64,000 nt of DNA from an uncultured Nonlabens sp. (GTDB lineage: Bacteria > Bacteroidota > Bacteroidia > Flavobacteriales > Flavobacteriaceae): assembly GCF_947495285.1 (NCBI RefSeq), contig NZ_CANLXZ010000010.1, positions 1-64,000 of the forward strand, written 5' to 3'. Position numbers and translations under genes: made by a program. The notes beneath the pieces were generated by a model. The model worked only from the letters and a program-made list of their open reading frames with translations, was not told where the DNA came from and did not search any database. The stretch's first letter is position 1, and each line of letters begins with the position of its first letter. Of this stretch, positions 25,322 through 33,148 are shown piece by piece.

Positions 25322-25764
25322 TTGCCTAATAATTTTAAGCCACGACCTGCAGGTGTAAGCATTGCCAAATCGGATACATCTGCGTTTTTTGCTGAATTTT
25401 TAAGAAGTACGATAACACCAACCAATACGACTGCCAATATCACAGGTACTCCAATGGATAATACTTTTGTCAAATTCTTTCCCAAACCAAAAATATTGCC
25501 ACCTATTTCCGATAAATCGGCAATGGTTCTGGTGGCCATATTAGACACATCAAGGTTGTTTTGATTCAACCATTTATTAAAGTTTGGACTTGTAGTACAG
25601 GATGCTGCACCATTAGATTTCCAAGTAATGAGCCATATCATTTTTGCATTCTCTTGACCTAATTCGCTTTTAAGTTTTGCGAAATAGCTTGTCCAGAAGT
25701 CACACGGATCGTCTGCTTCTGGAACCAAAAAAATGCGGTTATCTATGTTTACTTGTATCGCCAT
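25318..25764 (-). CDS. Small protein with C-terminal membrane span
   Basis: A 148-residue protein. The N-terminal 75 residues are alpha/beta with several Cys and Trp (ADDPCDFWTSYFAKLK, SCTTSPNFNKWL). A membrane span at about 108-128 (IGVPVILAVVLVGVIVLL) and a short basic end follow. The domain is unfamiliar. It is 4-nt overlapped with paralogue B. Confidence 0.6.
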   Translation of the reverse strand: MAIQVNIDNRIFLVPEADDPCDFWTSYFAKLKSELGQENAKMIWLITWKSNGAASCTTSPNFNKWLNQNNLDVSNMATRTIADLSEIGGNIFGLGKNLTKVLSIGVPVILAVVLVGVIVLLKNSAKNADVSDLAMLTPAGRGLKLLGK

Positions 25765-25952
25765 TAATTGCTTCTGAAAATGGTATTACTGTGTTTTTTA
25801 CTATCGGTTTTACTGAAATCGTTTTGTTCTAAAAATTGCTGAAGACGTGCTTTGAGTTGTGCTTCTTTTCTTAAAGCGGTACGCTTATCATAATTGATAT
25901 ACAGCTGCCTACCCAACCAAAAACCAACACCTAATGTCAAAATCGTTTTCAT
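25764..25952 (-). CDS. 62-residue membrane-tethered basic protein
   Basis: A short hydrophobic N-terminus (TILTLGVGFWLGRQLYI) is followed by a basic helix. It overlaps the next gene by 1 nt and begins directly at the end of the pseudo-amidase gene. The close packing supports that it is a real gene. Function unknown. Confidence 0.55.
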   Translation of the reverse strand: MKTILTLGVGFWLGRQLYINYDKRTALRKEAQLKARLQQFLEQNDFSKTDSKKHSNTIFRSN

Positions 25953-26447
25953 CTACTTTCTCTTGTAAATATTACGCTCGGGAATGTCTAATTCTCTGAG
26001 CCATTCTGCTACTTCAAATCCTGGACTATCTTCATCAGCTTTGGCAGGGATTTCATTAAAACCTGCGATAATGATATCTGGAAAGCGCAGTATATAGAAC
26101 TTTACAATCGCTTCAAGTGCCGCTTTTTGTTCATCGGTACGTGTGTCTTTATCCCAAGCTTCTTTAAGAGTTCTACCACCAACATAGGCGATGTGTTTTG
26201 CAATTCCTGTGATTCCATTTTTTCCGTGAGAGATTCCCCATAAATCTGTAGTTGTTGGGCTGTCTTCACTAATGATGGTTTGTAAAACACCATCTTGAAG
26301 CACGAGGTAATCAATGCCCGGACGGTTCCAACCAAAACCACCTTTATCTTTAGGGAGCGTATGTTGATTGATAATAATTTCCTTACCGAAGTCTTTCGCT
26401 TCGCTGGTGTCGGTACTTTGTATAATGAGATAATCTACTTTTTGCAT
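25953..26447 (-). CDS. Amidase_2-fold protein that has lost its zinc ligands
   Basis: A 164-residue protein that aligns over its length with T7-lysozyme-type N-acetylmuramoyl-L-alanine amidases: VDYLIIQSTDT for the usual IxHCSAT, GIDYLVLQDG for GYHFIIxxDG, HIAYVGG for IGVCYVGG, TDEQKAALEAIV, and SPGFEV for CPGFDV. The three zinc ligands of the family are replaced: His to Gln10, His to Gly/Phe at 129-130, Cys to Ser141. The catalytic Tyr position (GYH) is Ile. It should therefore bind wall fragments, or be structural, rather than cut. Neighbours on both sides are intact module genes, so this is not simple decay. Confidence 0.75.
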   Translation of the reverse strand: MQKVDYLIIQSTDTSEAKDFGKEIIINQHTLPKDKGGFGWNRPGIDYLVLQDGVLQTIISEDSPTTTDLWGISHGKNGITGIAKHIAYVGGRTLKEAWDKDTRTDEQKAALEAIVKFYILRFPDIIIAGFNEIPAKADEDSPGFEVAEWLRELDIPERNIYKRK

Positions 26448-26457
26448 CTATTGTGAT

Positions 26458-26895
26458 TTAAGAATTTGTAGCTGATAAGCGTCTAAAGCCCAATAAGCGA
26501 TAGACAGGATACTTCTTGATGTTGACTTGATTGCTTTGATTACCACCCAAGACATAGATGTATTTTTTGTCTTCAGAATAGCTAATGAATAGTCCTACGT
26601 GACCTTTCCAACTGGATTTTTTACTTCGCCAGAAAACAACAACATCGTTGAGTTTGGGTTCTTTGATTTCGGTACCAACTTGTAACCAAGAACGAGCGGT
26701 TAGCTTATTACTTCGTTCTACTTTCGCCTTGAGCGCTACCCAATTGATAAACGCAGAGCACCACGCAGTTTCATCTGTAGTGACCCAAGTGTGTCCTATT
26801 TCTTTGAAGTAATTTAGAACAATGGGATTGTGCTCTTTGCCTACAATTTCGGTTACACCGTATTGGCTTAAGGCTATATTAATAAGTTGTGGCAT
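26458..26895 (-). CDS. NlpC/P60-like wall hydrolase (TIGR02594 type)
   Basis: A 145-residue protein with a papain-like triad in the right order: Cys46 in AWCSAFINW, His99 in KGHVGLF and Asn119 in LGGNQSNQV. This is the TIGR02594 layout of small phage and bacterial endopeptidases that cut peptidoglycan stem peptides or cross-bridges. There is no signal peptide or membrane span. It lies between the propeller protein gene (17-nt overlap) and the pseudo-amidase. The pair of one active and one inactive wall-directed enzyme next to the spike-like protein suggests a cell-entry device. Confidence 0.8.
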   Translation of the reverse strand: MPQLINIALSQYGVTEIVGKEHNPIVLNYFKEIGHTWVTTDETAWCSAFINWVALKAKVERSNKLTARSWLQVGTEIKEPKLNDVVVFWRSKKSSWKGHVGLFISYSEDKKYIYVLGGNQSNQVNIKKYPVYRLLGFRRLSATNS

Positions 26896-28468
26896 TAGGT
26901 GGCTCGTCTTTAGGGTTATCGAGCCACGATACTGGAATGCCCTTACTCATTTGGACACCAGTAGATATTCTTGATTTTTCGGGAAGCATATTATACATCT
27001 CGATTTGATTGTAATAAATTAAAAAGCTGACTTGTTGTAATGGATTGATTTTAAAACACCAGGTCACGTGTCCATCTATCAAATTACCATCAAAGTCAAA
27101 TACTTCTGAAACATTTGCAAAGTTTTGCGGACTCTGACTATTACTTAAAGAGATGGTTTTACAAATCTCTGTTCCAGTTACAGACTTTTCTGTAATCTGA
27201 AGTGCATTGATGCGGTCTTCTCCCGAAGCGACTAACTTCACGTGACCAACCATCGCAGGATTATGCTGAAAATCTTCTCGGTCTTCATAATACTCTTCGT
27301 TTACGGTTACGGTAGGGCCAGATTGTAAACCTGAAATACTAACCGTATCATCTGAAGCGTTACTTAAACCTATTATTTCATCTTTAGAACTAATCGCTAA
27401 GCCAAGTCCAAAACTTCCAGTTTTATTGGTATCTACTACTTGATGTTTCGAATTAATTCTGCTAAACGTTTGATCGCCTCGATTCCCAACGTACATTAAG
27501 CCATTATGAGGGTTATAAGCAATAGCAACAGGATCTTTTCCAACCCTTAATTTAGTGATGGCTCCAAATCTTACCGTGTCTAAAACAGCAATAGAATTTG
27601 AACTATTAAGCACCATATACATATTCTTGGTTACTGGATGAAAGAGGAATGAAACAATATCTGCCACTACAGAACCTACACTTCCTTTTAGATTACCTTG
27701 AATATCATACACATTGATCTCGCCATCCAAAATATTATGAATGTATAAATCGCCTGAATCGGTATCAACTCCAAGTGTTCTTGCACTAGGCACTAAAGGC
27801 AGATTATTTACTCTGCGATTGATGCAAATTTTAGAAATTGTTCCAGAAACTAAATTTGCTGTATAATAACATTGATCTACTGGATTATAAACAATATCAA
27901 CGGGACGATTACCAACAGATTCTCTTCTCAAAATTGAAAAATCTCTATTGATAAAAACGACTTCATTTGAGACGGAGCAGGCTACCGCAATCACGCCGTA
28001 TTCATCATTATCAGTAGATGTGTTTACGGCTAAAGCAACTGGACTAATACTTCCAGGAACTTTTAAAGTCGTTGGATTATAAGCTCTTCTTTCACTAACT
28101 CTTAATGAGTCTCCAGCTTGAGAATCATCTTGTGATAAATCAATAGTAGTAACAAGTTCTCCAGAAGGATTAACCACAGAAACGGAATCTCCTAATTGAT
28201 TAACCACATAAAATAAGTCTGTAACAAGATTATAGATCAGCTCTTGTGGTTGCTTATCTACAACTACACTTTTTGTACCTTCTTCATTTATAAACATAGG
28301 ATCAGTAAGCGGTGTGCACGCAATTGCACCCCAAAGACATACTTTTCTAATATCCTTGGTATGGTTTGTAACCGTTACTTGAAGAACATCGTTATCATTC
28401 TGAAGCTGTGCATAGAAACGCTTCAAGCTTGCTTGTTTGTCTAACCAATGATATGTTGATTTACTCAT
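26879..28468 (-). CDS. Capsid-like protein with inserted YVTN-type beta-propeller (probable spike)
   Basis: A 529-residue protein. Residues about 75-395 are a beta-propeller of YVTN/YncE type with repeats such as FYVVNQLGDSVSVVN, PVDIVYNPVDQCYYTAN and PVAIAYNPHNGLMYVGN. The flanks match the putative major capsid protein: VLQVTVTNHTKD against TLTVVVTNKSGA before the propeller, and afterwards NALQ...SPQNF in both proteins with NP--G spacing kept. So a propeller appears to be inserted in a loop of the capsid fold, which would display it outward. It lacks the acidic head and Arg-rich tail of the capsid protein. Receptor binding is inferred. Confidence 0.78.
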   Translation of the reverse strand: MSKSTYHWLDKQASLKRFYAQLQNDNDVLQVTVTNHTKDIRKVCLWGAIACTPLTDPMFINEEGTKSVVVDKQPQELIYNLVTDLFYVVNQLGDSVSVVNPSGELVTTIDLSQDDSQAGDSLRVSERRAYNPTTLKVPGSISPVALAVNTSTDNDEYGVIAVACSVSNEVVFINRDFSILRRESVGNRPVDIVYNPVDQCYYTANLVSGTISKICINRRVNNLPLVPSARTLGVDTDSGDLYIHNILDGEINVYDIQGNLKGSVGSVVADIVSFLFHPVTKNMYMVLNSSNSIAVLDTVRFGAITKLRVGKDPVAIAYNPHNGLMYVGNRGDQTFSRINSKHQVVDTNKTGSFGLGLAISSKDEIIGLSNASDDTVSISGLQSGPTVTVNEEYYEDREDFQHNPAMVGHVKLVASGEDRINALQITEKSVTGTEICKTISLSNSQSPQNFANVSEVFDFDGNLIDGHVTWCFKINPLQQVSFLIYYNQIEMYNMLPEKSRISTGVQMSKGIPVSWLDNPKDEPPNATTY

Positions 28469-29219
28469 TTGCTTTGTAATTTTCTATAAAACTGATGACA
28501 TCTTTGGTGCGCTCAATTTGTGATGCACCAACCATTTCTGGGTTTTTTCCGAACACTTTTGTTACTGCATAAACAGCTTCAATCGTCGGGAAGCCATAAT
28601 CGAGGTATTGTTTCATTCCGCATAAATCTGCAGTAGTTTGGCTACGTGTATTTAAAAACCAATGACAACCTTCGTGCGCTAAAATTGCCACACGAATAGG
28701 AATCGTGTAGGATTTAAACAAACGTTGCGATATTTGAACTCTCGGCATTTTCCGATGCGTTCTTGCTGGTGTGATAAGCTCTGCGCCAAAAGGATCAGTG
28801 ATTTTATCTAAATATTGAAACAGAAATTCGTTGTCCTTACTTTCATAAAAACCAGGAGGCACATAACCTGCTTTTTGCGCAAACTGTATCGCAAATTCTA
28901 AAAAGCGATGTTGATCATCAGTTGCCCAGACAGCAAGTGCTGGCATCTTTTCTATTTTCACATTAACGATTTCAAAAGCATCATCATCTACATCGTTTTT
29001 ATCGAAGACTTCCATTTCCAGCACTTCAGGAGAGACAGGTAATGCGATAATAAACTCTCGTTTTGAGTTCGCTTTCGCGAAAGCGGCTTTTCTCCTAAAA
29101 TAATAGCTATTAGGATGCTCAGGATCATACACACGAATACCCAAATCAAATGGCATTAAAGCCATAATGGTCAGTTTTAACTGAAAACGTTCTCTATTTG
29201 ATGGAATGGTTGTTATCAC
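28461..29219 (-). CDS. HExxH zinc metalloprotein
   Basis: A 252-residue protein with the zincin motif HEGCH (His182, Glu183, His186) in RVAILAHEGCHWFLNTR. A likely third ligand is Asp198 in TADLCGM. The N-terminal half is beta-rich and charged (MEVFDKNDVDDDAFEIV). No signal peptide or membrane span. In a particle module it could be a maturation protease or a virion-borne enzyme. It overlaps the genes on both sides by 4-8 nt. A palindrome copy encodes AFAK near residue 46. No named family was recognised. Confidence 0.75.
   Translation of the reverse strand: MITTIPSNRERFQLKLTIMALMPFDLGIRVYDPEHPNSYYFRRKAAFAKANSKREFIIALPVSPEVLEMEVFDKNDVDDDAFEIVNVKIEKMPALAVWATDDQHRFLEFAIQFAQKAGYVPPGFYESKDNEFLFQYLDKITDPFGAELITPARTHRKMPRVQISQRLFKSYTIPIRVAILAHEGCHWFLNTRSQTTADLCGMKQYLDYGFPTIEAVYAVTKVFGKNPEMVGASQIERTKDVISFIENYKANE
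29071..29084. repeat. GCTTTCGCGAAAGC palindrome, copy 7
   Basis: Exact copy in the HExxH protein gene, minus-strand reading AFAK. Confidence 0.9.
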
Positions 29220-29689
29220 TGAGGATATTGTTGGTATTGCTTATTCTTAGAACTACTCATTACTGCAAGTCCGATTACACCGACAACTACAACACCGCCT
29301 AAAATGTATACGACTGTTGGAATACCTTTTTTCTCTTCTTCAGTCTCTGCATCTGCACCTAAACCTATTGAAAAGTCAGAAGGCAGTTCTGTGCTTGCAC
29401 CATAGGCGTCTAAAGGTTTTGGCTTCGTAAAAGAATCGATTGCTTGACTTATTGCAGTTGCGCCACCAGCTTCTTTATAAATCTGTCCTACATCCTTAAA
29501 GAACTTTGTACGTTTTGCTTTGCGTTCAATTCGTTTTGGAGCAGATCTTCTCACAGTTCGTCTGGCAACACGTTTCGCTTTTCGCTTTGCACGTTTTGCT
29601 TTTCGTTTCTTTTTATTTCCAAAAAAGTCATCGTAATCGTCATCTTGTAGATGGCGACTTAAAATACTTTCTGTTTCTCCTAAGATCAT
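29216..29689 (-). CDS. Basic protein with C-terminal membrane span, type 1
   Basis: A 157-residue protein. Residues 1-25 are acidic (DDDYDDFF), 26-70 extremely Lys/Arg-rich (KKKRKAKRAKRKAKRVARR) and 125-150 a membrane span (VVYILGGVVVVGVIGLAVM). The basic stretch could neutralise packaged nucleic acid while the span holds it to an internal membrane. Arg/Lys-rich shadows in other frames were discarded. No family known. Confidence 0.7.
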   Translation of the reverse strand: MILGETESILSRHLQDDDYDDFFGNKKKRKAKRAKRKAKRVARRTVRRSAPKRIERKAKRTKFFKDVGQIYKEAGGATAISQAIDSFTKPKPLDAYGASTELPSDFSIGLGADAETEEEKKGIPTVVYILGGVVVVGVIGLAVMSSSKNKQYQQYPQ

Positions 29690-29698
29690 AAATGGGTA

Positions 29699-29926
29699 TT
29701 AGATAATTTGCATTATTCTTAATGTAGTGCCACTGGTATCGTAGGCGATACGCTTATAACCTTTGCCTACAAAAGGATAGCCTTTTGCTTCTCCAGGATC
29801 AAGAGTAACTCCGTTTACGGTTGCTTTTTCTGTGCCAACATTCTTAATAGAGGCCACTAAAAAACCGTCAGGTAATTCTCCTGGGCGTTCTACATCAATT
29901 TCATTTACTTGTGCTAATATGTCCAT
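29699..29926 (-). CDS. Small beta-barrel-like protein
   Basis: A 75-residue protein with a predicted all-beta fold (GFLVASIKNVGTEKATVNGV, GYPFVGKGYKRIAY), no membrane span and no charge bias. It overlaps the upstream gene by 26 nt. Small beta proteins next to capsid genes are often cement or vertex proteins; that is a guess from position. Confidence 0.6.
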   Translation of the reverse strand: MDILAQVNEIDVERPGELPDGFLVASIKNVGTEKATVNGVTLDPGEAKGYPFVGKGYKRIAYDTSGTTLRIMQII

Positions 29927-30461
29927 TTTTCAATTTTTTGTTTTGAATGAATTTATAAATCCCAAATCCTGTAGCTCCTACGACTCCCACGATAGCGATT
30001 ACTTTAACCACTTTACTAACCTTACTATCAGACTTCATCGCCTTTTTACTGGCTTCTACCTGTGCGGTTTGCAATTGTTTGACTTCGGCTTTTGTAATAG
30101 CTGATAATGGAGTTTTGACCACCGTAGGATTTGATTTTTTGATCAAGTGGCTTATTGGTGTCTTTGCTTTTACTTGAGGCTTTATAGTCCTGATGACTGC
30201 TTTTTTCGGGATTACTGTTTTCTTACGAATCACAGGAACCGTCTTCACGCGAATAGGTGGTAATTTCATAGGGCGACCACGAACTACTTTAGGACGACTG
30301 CGCATAGGTGGTCTACTCAACTTTGGCTTAGAAGATCGTCTTCGTTTTAATAGTCTTTTGGTACGACGTTTCTTTCTGCGACGACGACGTCTATCTCCGA
30401 AGTTATCGTAGTCTTCCTCTTGATAAACATCATAATCTGTAAGTGCGTAAGTATTAGTCAT
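29901..30461 (-). CDS. Basic protein with C-terminal membrane span, type 2
   Basis: A 186-residue protein: an acidic Tyr-rich start (DYDVYQEEDYDNFGD), a long Arg/Lys/Pro-rich central region (RRRRRRKKRRTKRLLKRRR and further) and a membrane span near 157-173 (VIAIVGVVGATGFGIYKF). The layout repeats that of the 157-residue product and the charge plan of the capsid protein. The start of the next gene lies inside its 3' end. Probably a DNA- or RNA-condensing particle protein. Confidence 0.7.
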   Translation of the reverse strand: MTNTYALTDYDVYQEEDYDNFGDRRRRRRKKRRTKRLLKRRRSSKPKLSRPPMRSRPKVVRGRPMKLPPIRVKTVPVIRKKTVIPKKAVIRTIKPQVKAKTPISHLIKKSNPTVVKTPLSAITKAEVKQLQTAQVEASKKAMKSDSKVSKVVKVIAIVGVVGATGFGIYKFIQNKKLKNGHISTSK

Positions 30462-30463
30462 TG

Positions 30464-31090
30464 TTATCTCGGCATTGGCATCGGTGGTTGTCCGTAAGGC
30501 ATTGGTGGACGTCCCGATTTCATTAATACTACCGCTCCGATTCCTAAGACGACCACACCGCCACCTATCATCAGCATCATATTGGTTTTCTTTTTAGCTG
30601 CTTCAGCTTTCTTTTTTTCCTCGATACGTCTGCGCTCTTCTTCCTGTCTGCGTCTTTCTTCTGCTTCACGTTGTTTGCGTTCTTGCTCTTCACGCATACG
30701 TTGCATTCGCATTTCCATATCTCTTTTTGCGGCTGCTGCTTGTGCAGCTGCTTGTGCTGCGCCATTATTTGCAGTACTACCGCTACGTTTCTTCTTTTTA
30801 AATAATCCGCCCAGAATACCGACCGCACCTTTAGCTATCGCTCCCCAAAACTGATCATTATCCTGTGATGAAAAGCGAGCAATTAGATTTTCTAACGCTT
30901 TCGCGAAAGCGGAATCTCCATCTTTTAATAGGTCAACTACTTCATTAATGAGTTGTTCTCGTGAAGGTTTTCCTTGAAAGAATACATTATTTTGAGCCAG
31001 TAGTTCTTGAACAGGCTTAGGGTAGTGCAGTACCAGATAGGTAAGGTTATTTATTGCCTGATTGTATTGTGACTGTTTGTTATTTGCCAT
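30464..31090 (-). CDS. Coiled-coil membrane protein with Ala/Arg/Glu-rich helix
   Basis: A 208-residue protein. Residues 1-75 are helical (NNLTYLVLHYPKPVQELLAQ). Then comes a glycine-rich KGAVGILGGLFKKKKR segment, a very long charged helix (about 110-168, QRMREEQERKQREAEERRR), a C-terminal span (MMLMIGGGVVVLGIGAVVLM) and a Pro/Met-rich end. Probably a structural membrane protein. The palindrome at 30897 encodes AFAK. Confidence 0.68.
   Translation of the reverse strand: MANNKQSQYNQAINNLTYLVLHYPKPVQELLAQNNVFFQGKPSREQLINEVVDLLKDGDSAFAKALENLIARFSSQDNDQFWGAIAKGAVGILGGLFKKKKRSGSTANNGAAQAAAQAAAAKRDMEMRMQRMREEQERKQREAEERRRQEEERRRIEEKKKAEAAKKKTNMMLMIGGGVVVLGIGAVVLMKSGRPPMPYGQPPMPMPR
30897..30910. 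repeat. GCTTTCGCGAAAGC palindrome, copy 8
   Basis: Exact copy near the N-terminal helix of the 208-residue protein, minus-strand reading AFAK. Confidence 0.9.
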
Positions 31091-31721
31091 TTGCCATATT
31101 GAATTTTAAACCGTGCCCGACCAATGCGCCTGCGATGAAAACCACTCCAAAAAGTAGGAGTTCATCTTTAGTCACGCTAAAGGATTTATGAGGTTGTGGT
31201 TTAGGTTCTTCTACTTTTTTCTTTGCTTCTTTACGAATGCGTACTTCGTTCCAAACCATTTGTACTTCCTGCGCAAGATTCTTGTCCTCAGCTTGTGCGT
31301 TAGATCGTTTTACGATGGTCTGGTAATAGCGCTCTAAGTCTTTATCTGAATAACTCTCGAACTGATTGAGAAAACTGTCTTCATCTCCTGTGCCTGAATA
31401 ATTAGAGTGCCCACACGCTTTGCAGAAATTACTTTCTGTATTGTAAGAGTCGTTGCTACAAGCACCACAAAAATTGTCTTCTTTGGGTTGACTAAGCTTT
31501 AAAATAGCATCCTTATCGGGATGTAATTGTATGAGCTCTTTAATAACCTTCCGACCTTTTTTGCGAGCAAGTTCTTTTATGGCTTCTGCGAGGTGTTTAG
31601 GGTCTTCGGGCGCTTCAAAACCATACTCAAATAACAATTTTGCAACATCATCTGTATTGTGATAGACGATATAATCGATTCTATTTTGAGCTAGTGAAGG
31701 TGTTTGTTTTGAGTTTTTCAT
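31080..31721 (-). CDS. Zinc-ribbon protein with C-terminal membrane span
   Basis: I place the start at Met 31721, giving 213 residues. An upstream ATG at 31796 in the same frame would run through the terminator hairpin at 31738-31780. A four-cysteine zinc ribbon is clear near 90-112 (NFCGACSNDSYN then NFCKACGH). A helical region and a hydrophobic end (LLLFGVVFIAGALVGHGL) follow. The N-terminal part is helical. Function unknown; a zinc ribbon in a particle membrane protein is unusual. Confidence 0.7.
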   Translation of the reverse strand: MKNSKQTPSLAQNRIDYIVYHNTDDVAKLLFEYGFEAPEDPKHLAEAIKELARKKGRKVIKELIQLHPDKDAILKLSQPKEDNFCGACSNDSYNTESNFCKACGHSNYSGTGDEDSFLNQFESYSDKDLERYYQTIVKRSNAQAEDKNLAQEVQMVWNEVRIRKEAKKKVEEPKPQPHKSFSVTKDELLLFGVVFIAGALVGHGLKFNMANGK

Positions 31722-31737
31722 CTTGATTTTAATAAAA

Positions 31738-31780
31738 ACAGCCAGAGTGTATGGTTTAGGGGAAAACCGACTCTGGCTGT
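31738..31780 (-). terminator. Intrinsic terminator behind the putative capsid gene
   Basis: Perfect 11-bp arms ACAGCCAGAGT (31738-31748) and ACTCTGGCTGT (31770-31780), with a short inner GGTTT/AAACC stem. On the minus strand the second arm is followed by TTTTT. It lies 43 bp after the capsid gene stop and just before the next start, so it would make capsid mRNA the most abundant while allowing read-through. Confidence 0.8.
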
Positions 31781-31823
31781 CTGGTATTAGGTACAAAGTC
31801 TGGACGAGTTCCTTATTGCAGGA

Positions 31824-32735
31824 CTATCGTCTACGACGTCTTACCAATCGAGAAACTGGACGTCTCGCCACCGGTTTTCTGACTAGTCTACGACGTTTTA
31901 CAACTCTACGAGTAGGACGTCTCACCACTCTACGTCTAGGACGCACACCTAATGCTGTTGGTCTTTTTCTACGGATTAAATCTAACTGTGGAAGCCCAGT
32001 AGTTCGTGGTGCTCTTGAAAGCTCTGCTACGTTTGTACCTTTTAAAAGGTTACCCAGATTTGCTCTGGCTTTAATCGTAAATGTGAATACCGCCGTTACA
32101 CCATCTTCTACAGATACACGTAAGGAATCCTGACCTGTAACATCCATCTCAAAGTTATCGTCATCGATAAGTTGCTGGGTAAAGTTTTGAGGTGATGTCG
32201 CATTACGTGGTTGATACACTCTGGTTGTTTTAGACCCAGAAGCGGTTCTACGATCAATACGAAGTACATTATCAAATTGCAGTGCGTTACTCACAGAGTA
32301 TTTCATTCCCGCAATCTTAAACGGATTTGATTTACTCTCTTCACGCACTTCCTTGTGACTGGACTCTTCAATCTCAACGGTTAGTCCGTTAGGTTGTGCA
32401 GCTTCGGCATTACCCCCAAAGATGACTGCCTCGGCACGTGCGCCAGACTTGTTAGTCACGACTACCGTAAGGGTTCTATCGTTAGGATCTATCTTGCCGA
32501 TGCTCGATTTTGTATAATCGTCATAGGCATCATCGTCGTACTCGCCTTCATCAGCGTAGTCGTCGTAATCGTCATATTCATCTTCGTACTCTTCGTCATA
32601 ACCGTCTTCTAAACCTTCAAATCCAGTATCGAAGTCGTCTTCTTCATCGTCGTACATCTCGTCGTTATCGTAGTCGTCATACTGATCCTCAGCAGCTTCT
32701 TCGTAACGCATTAATTCGTCGTTATAATCTTTCAT
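31824..32735 (-). CDS. Putative major capsid protein
   Basis: A 303-residue protein in three parts. Residues 1-75 are almost all Asp, Glu and Tyr. Residues about 85-245 form a beta-rich domain with the motifs TLTVVVTNKSGA, SNALQFDNVL, SPQNF and AVFTFTIKA, fitting a jelly-roll. Residues 255-303 are dominated by Arg (RRVVRRPTRRVVKRRR). I do not recognise the sequence. The capsid role is inferred from the terminator behind it, the hairpins before it, the nearby packaging ATPase, and the shared core with the propeller protein. The basic tail would face nucleic acid. Whether the fold is single or double jelly-roll cannot be told here. Confidence 0.6.
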   Translation of the reverse strand: MKDYNDELMRYEEAAEDQYDDYDNDEMYDDEEDDFDTGFEGLEDGYDEEYEDEYDDYDDYADEGEYDDDAYDDYTKSSIGKIDPNDRTLTVVVTNKSGARAEAVIFGGNAEAAQPNGLTVEIEESSHKEVREESKSNPFKIAGMKYSVSNALQFDNVLRIDRRTASGSKTTRVYQPRNATSPQNFTQQLIDDDNFEMDVTGQDSLRVSVEDGVTAVFTFTIKARANLGNLLKGTNVAELSRAPRTTGLPQLDLIRRKRPTALGVRPRRRVVRRPTRRVVKRRRLVRKPVARRPVSRLVRRRRR

Positions 32736-32751
32736 TTGTTTTCATTGTTTG

Positions 32752-32768
32752 CCTGTTAGAATAACAGG
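32752..32768 (-). promoter_or_regulatory. Stem-loop in the leader of the capsid gene
   Basis: CCTGTTA-GAA-TAACAGG is a perfect 7-bp stem with a 3-nt loop, 17 bp before the capsid start codon. A second stem, ACTTTTG/CAAAAGT (32774-32780 and 32791-32797), precedes it. Such 5' hairpins can stabilise highly expressed mRNAs; they may also end the preceding small gene. Confidence 0.5.
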
Positions 32769-32808
32769 ATGATACTTTTGTTTTGGTGCCCAAAAGTGTC
32801 TCTAAACA

Positions 32809-32979
32809 CTATTTTTTAGTTGGGCTTGCAGTTGCTGGTTTCTTTGCTTCAGCTAGTTTTTTAGCTTTCATTTTTTGCATCATCGGAGCGATTAAAAATG
32901 TTCCTAATGCGATTCCAGCGACGCCTGCTCCCACACAATATAGAATTGGTGTCCAGGCGATGTCGTTCTTATTTGCCAT
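32809..32979 (-). CDS. 56-residue single-span membrane protein
   Basis: A short frame with ATG at 32979-32977 and TAG at 32811-32809. A membrane span (ILYCVGAGVAGIALGTFLIA) is followed by a Lys/Ala-rich tail (KMKAKKLAEAKKPA). It has the charge asymmetry and packing of the other small module proteins and lies just before the capsid gene. The plus-strand frame over the same bases is an antisense shadow. Confidence 0.65.
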   Translation of the reverse strand: MANKNDIAWTPILYCVGAGVAGIALGTFLIAPMMQKMKAKKLAEAKKPATASPTKK

Positions 32980-33148
32980 TCGTTTAATTATTGATTGATT
33001 TCATTTTTGAATTACTTGGCGAGGTCTCTAAACCTTGATTGACTGCGAAGTTGAGAAGAGATGGCTGTTTTACCGCTGTGCAGAAAGGGACTTTGGGACG
33101 GAGAATACAGATTGAATAAAAGGTTTTATTATCTTGTAAGAAAAAAAA

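Noticed and set aside
30582-30854. 90-codon Ser/Arg/Cys-rich plus-strand ORF
   Set aside because: Antisense of a long charged helix; the composition is a product of the complement.
32510-32764. 84-codon His/Arg-rich plus-strand ORF
   Set aside because: Antisense of the Asp/Tyr-rich head of the capsid protein.
32783-32998. 71-codon plus-strand hydrophobic ORF
   Set aside because: Antisense of the 56-residue membrane gene, whose direction, packing and topology fit the module better.
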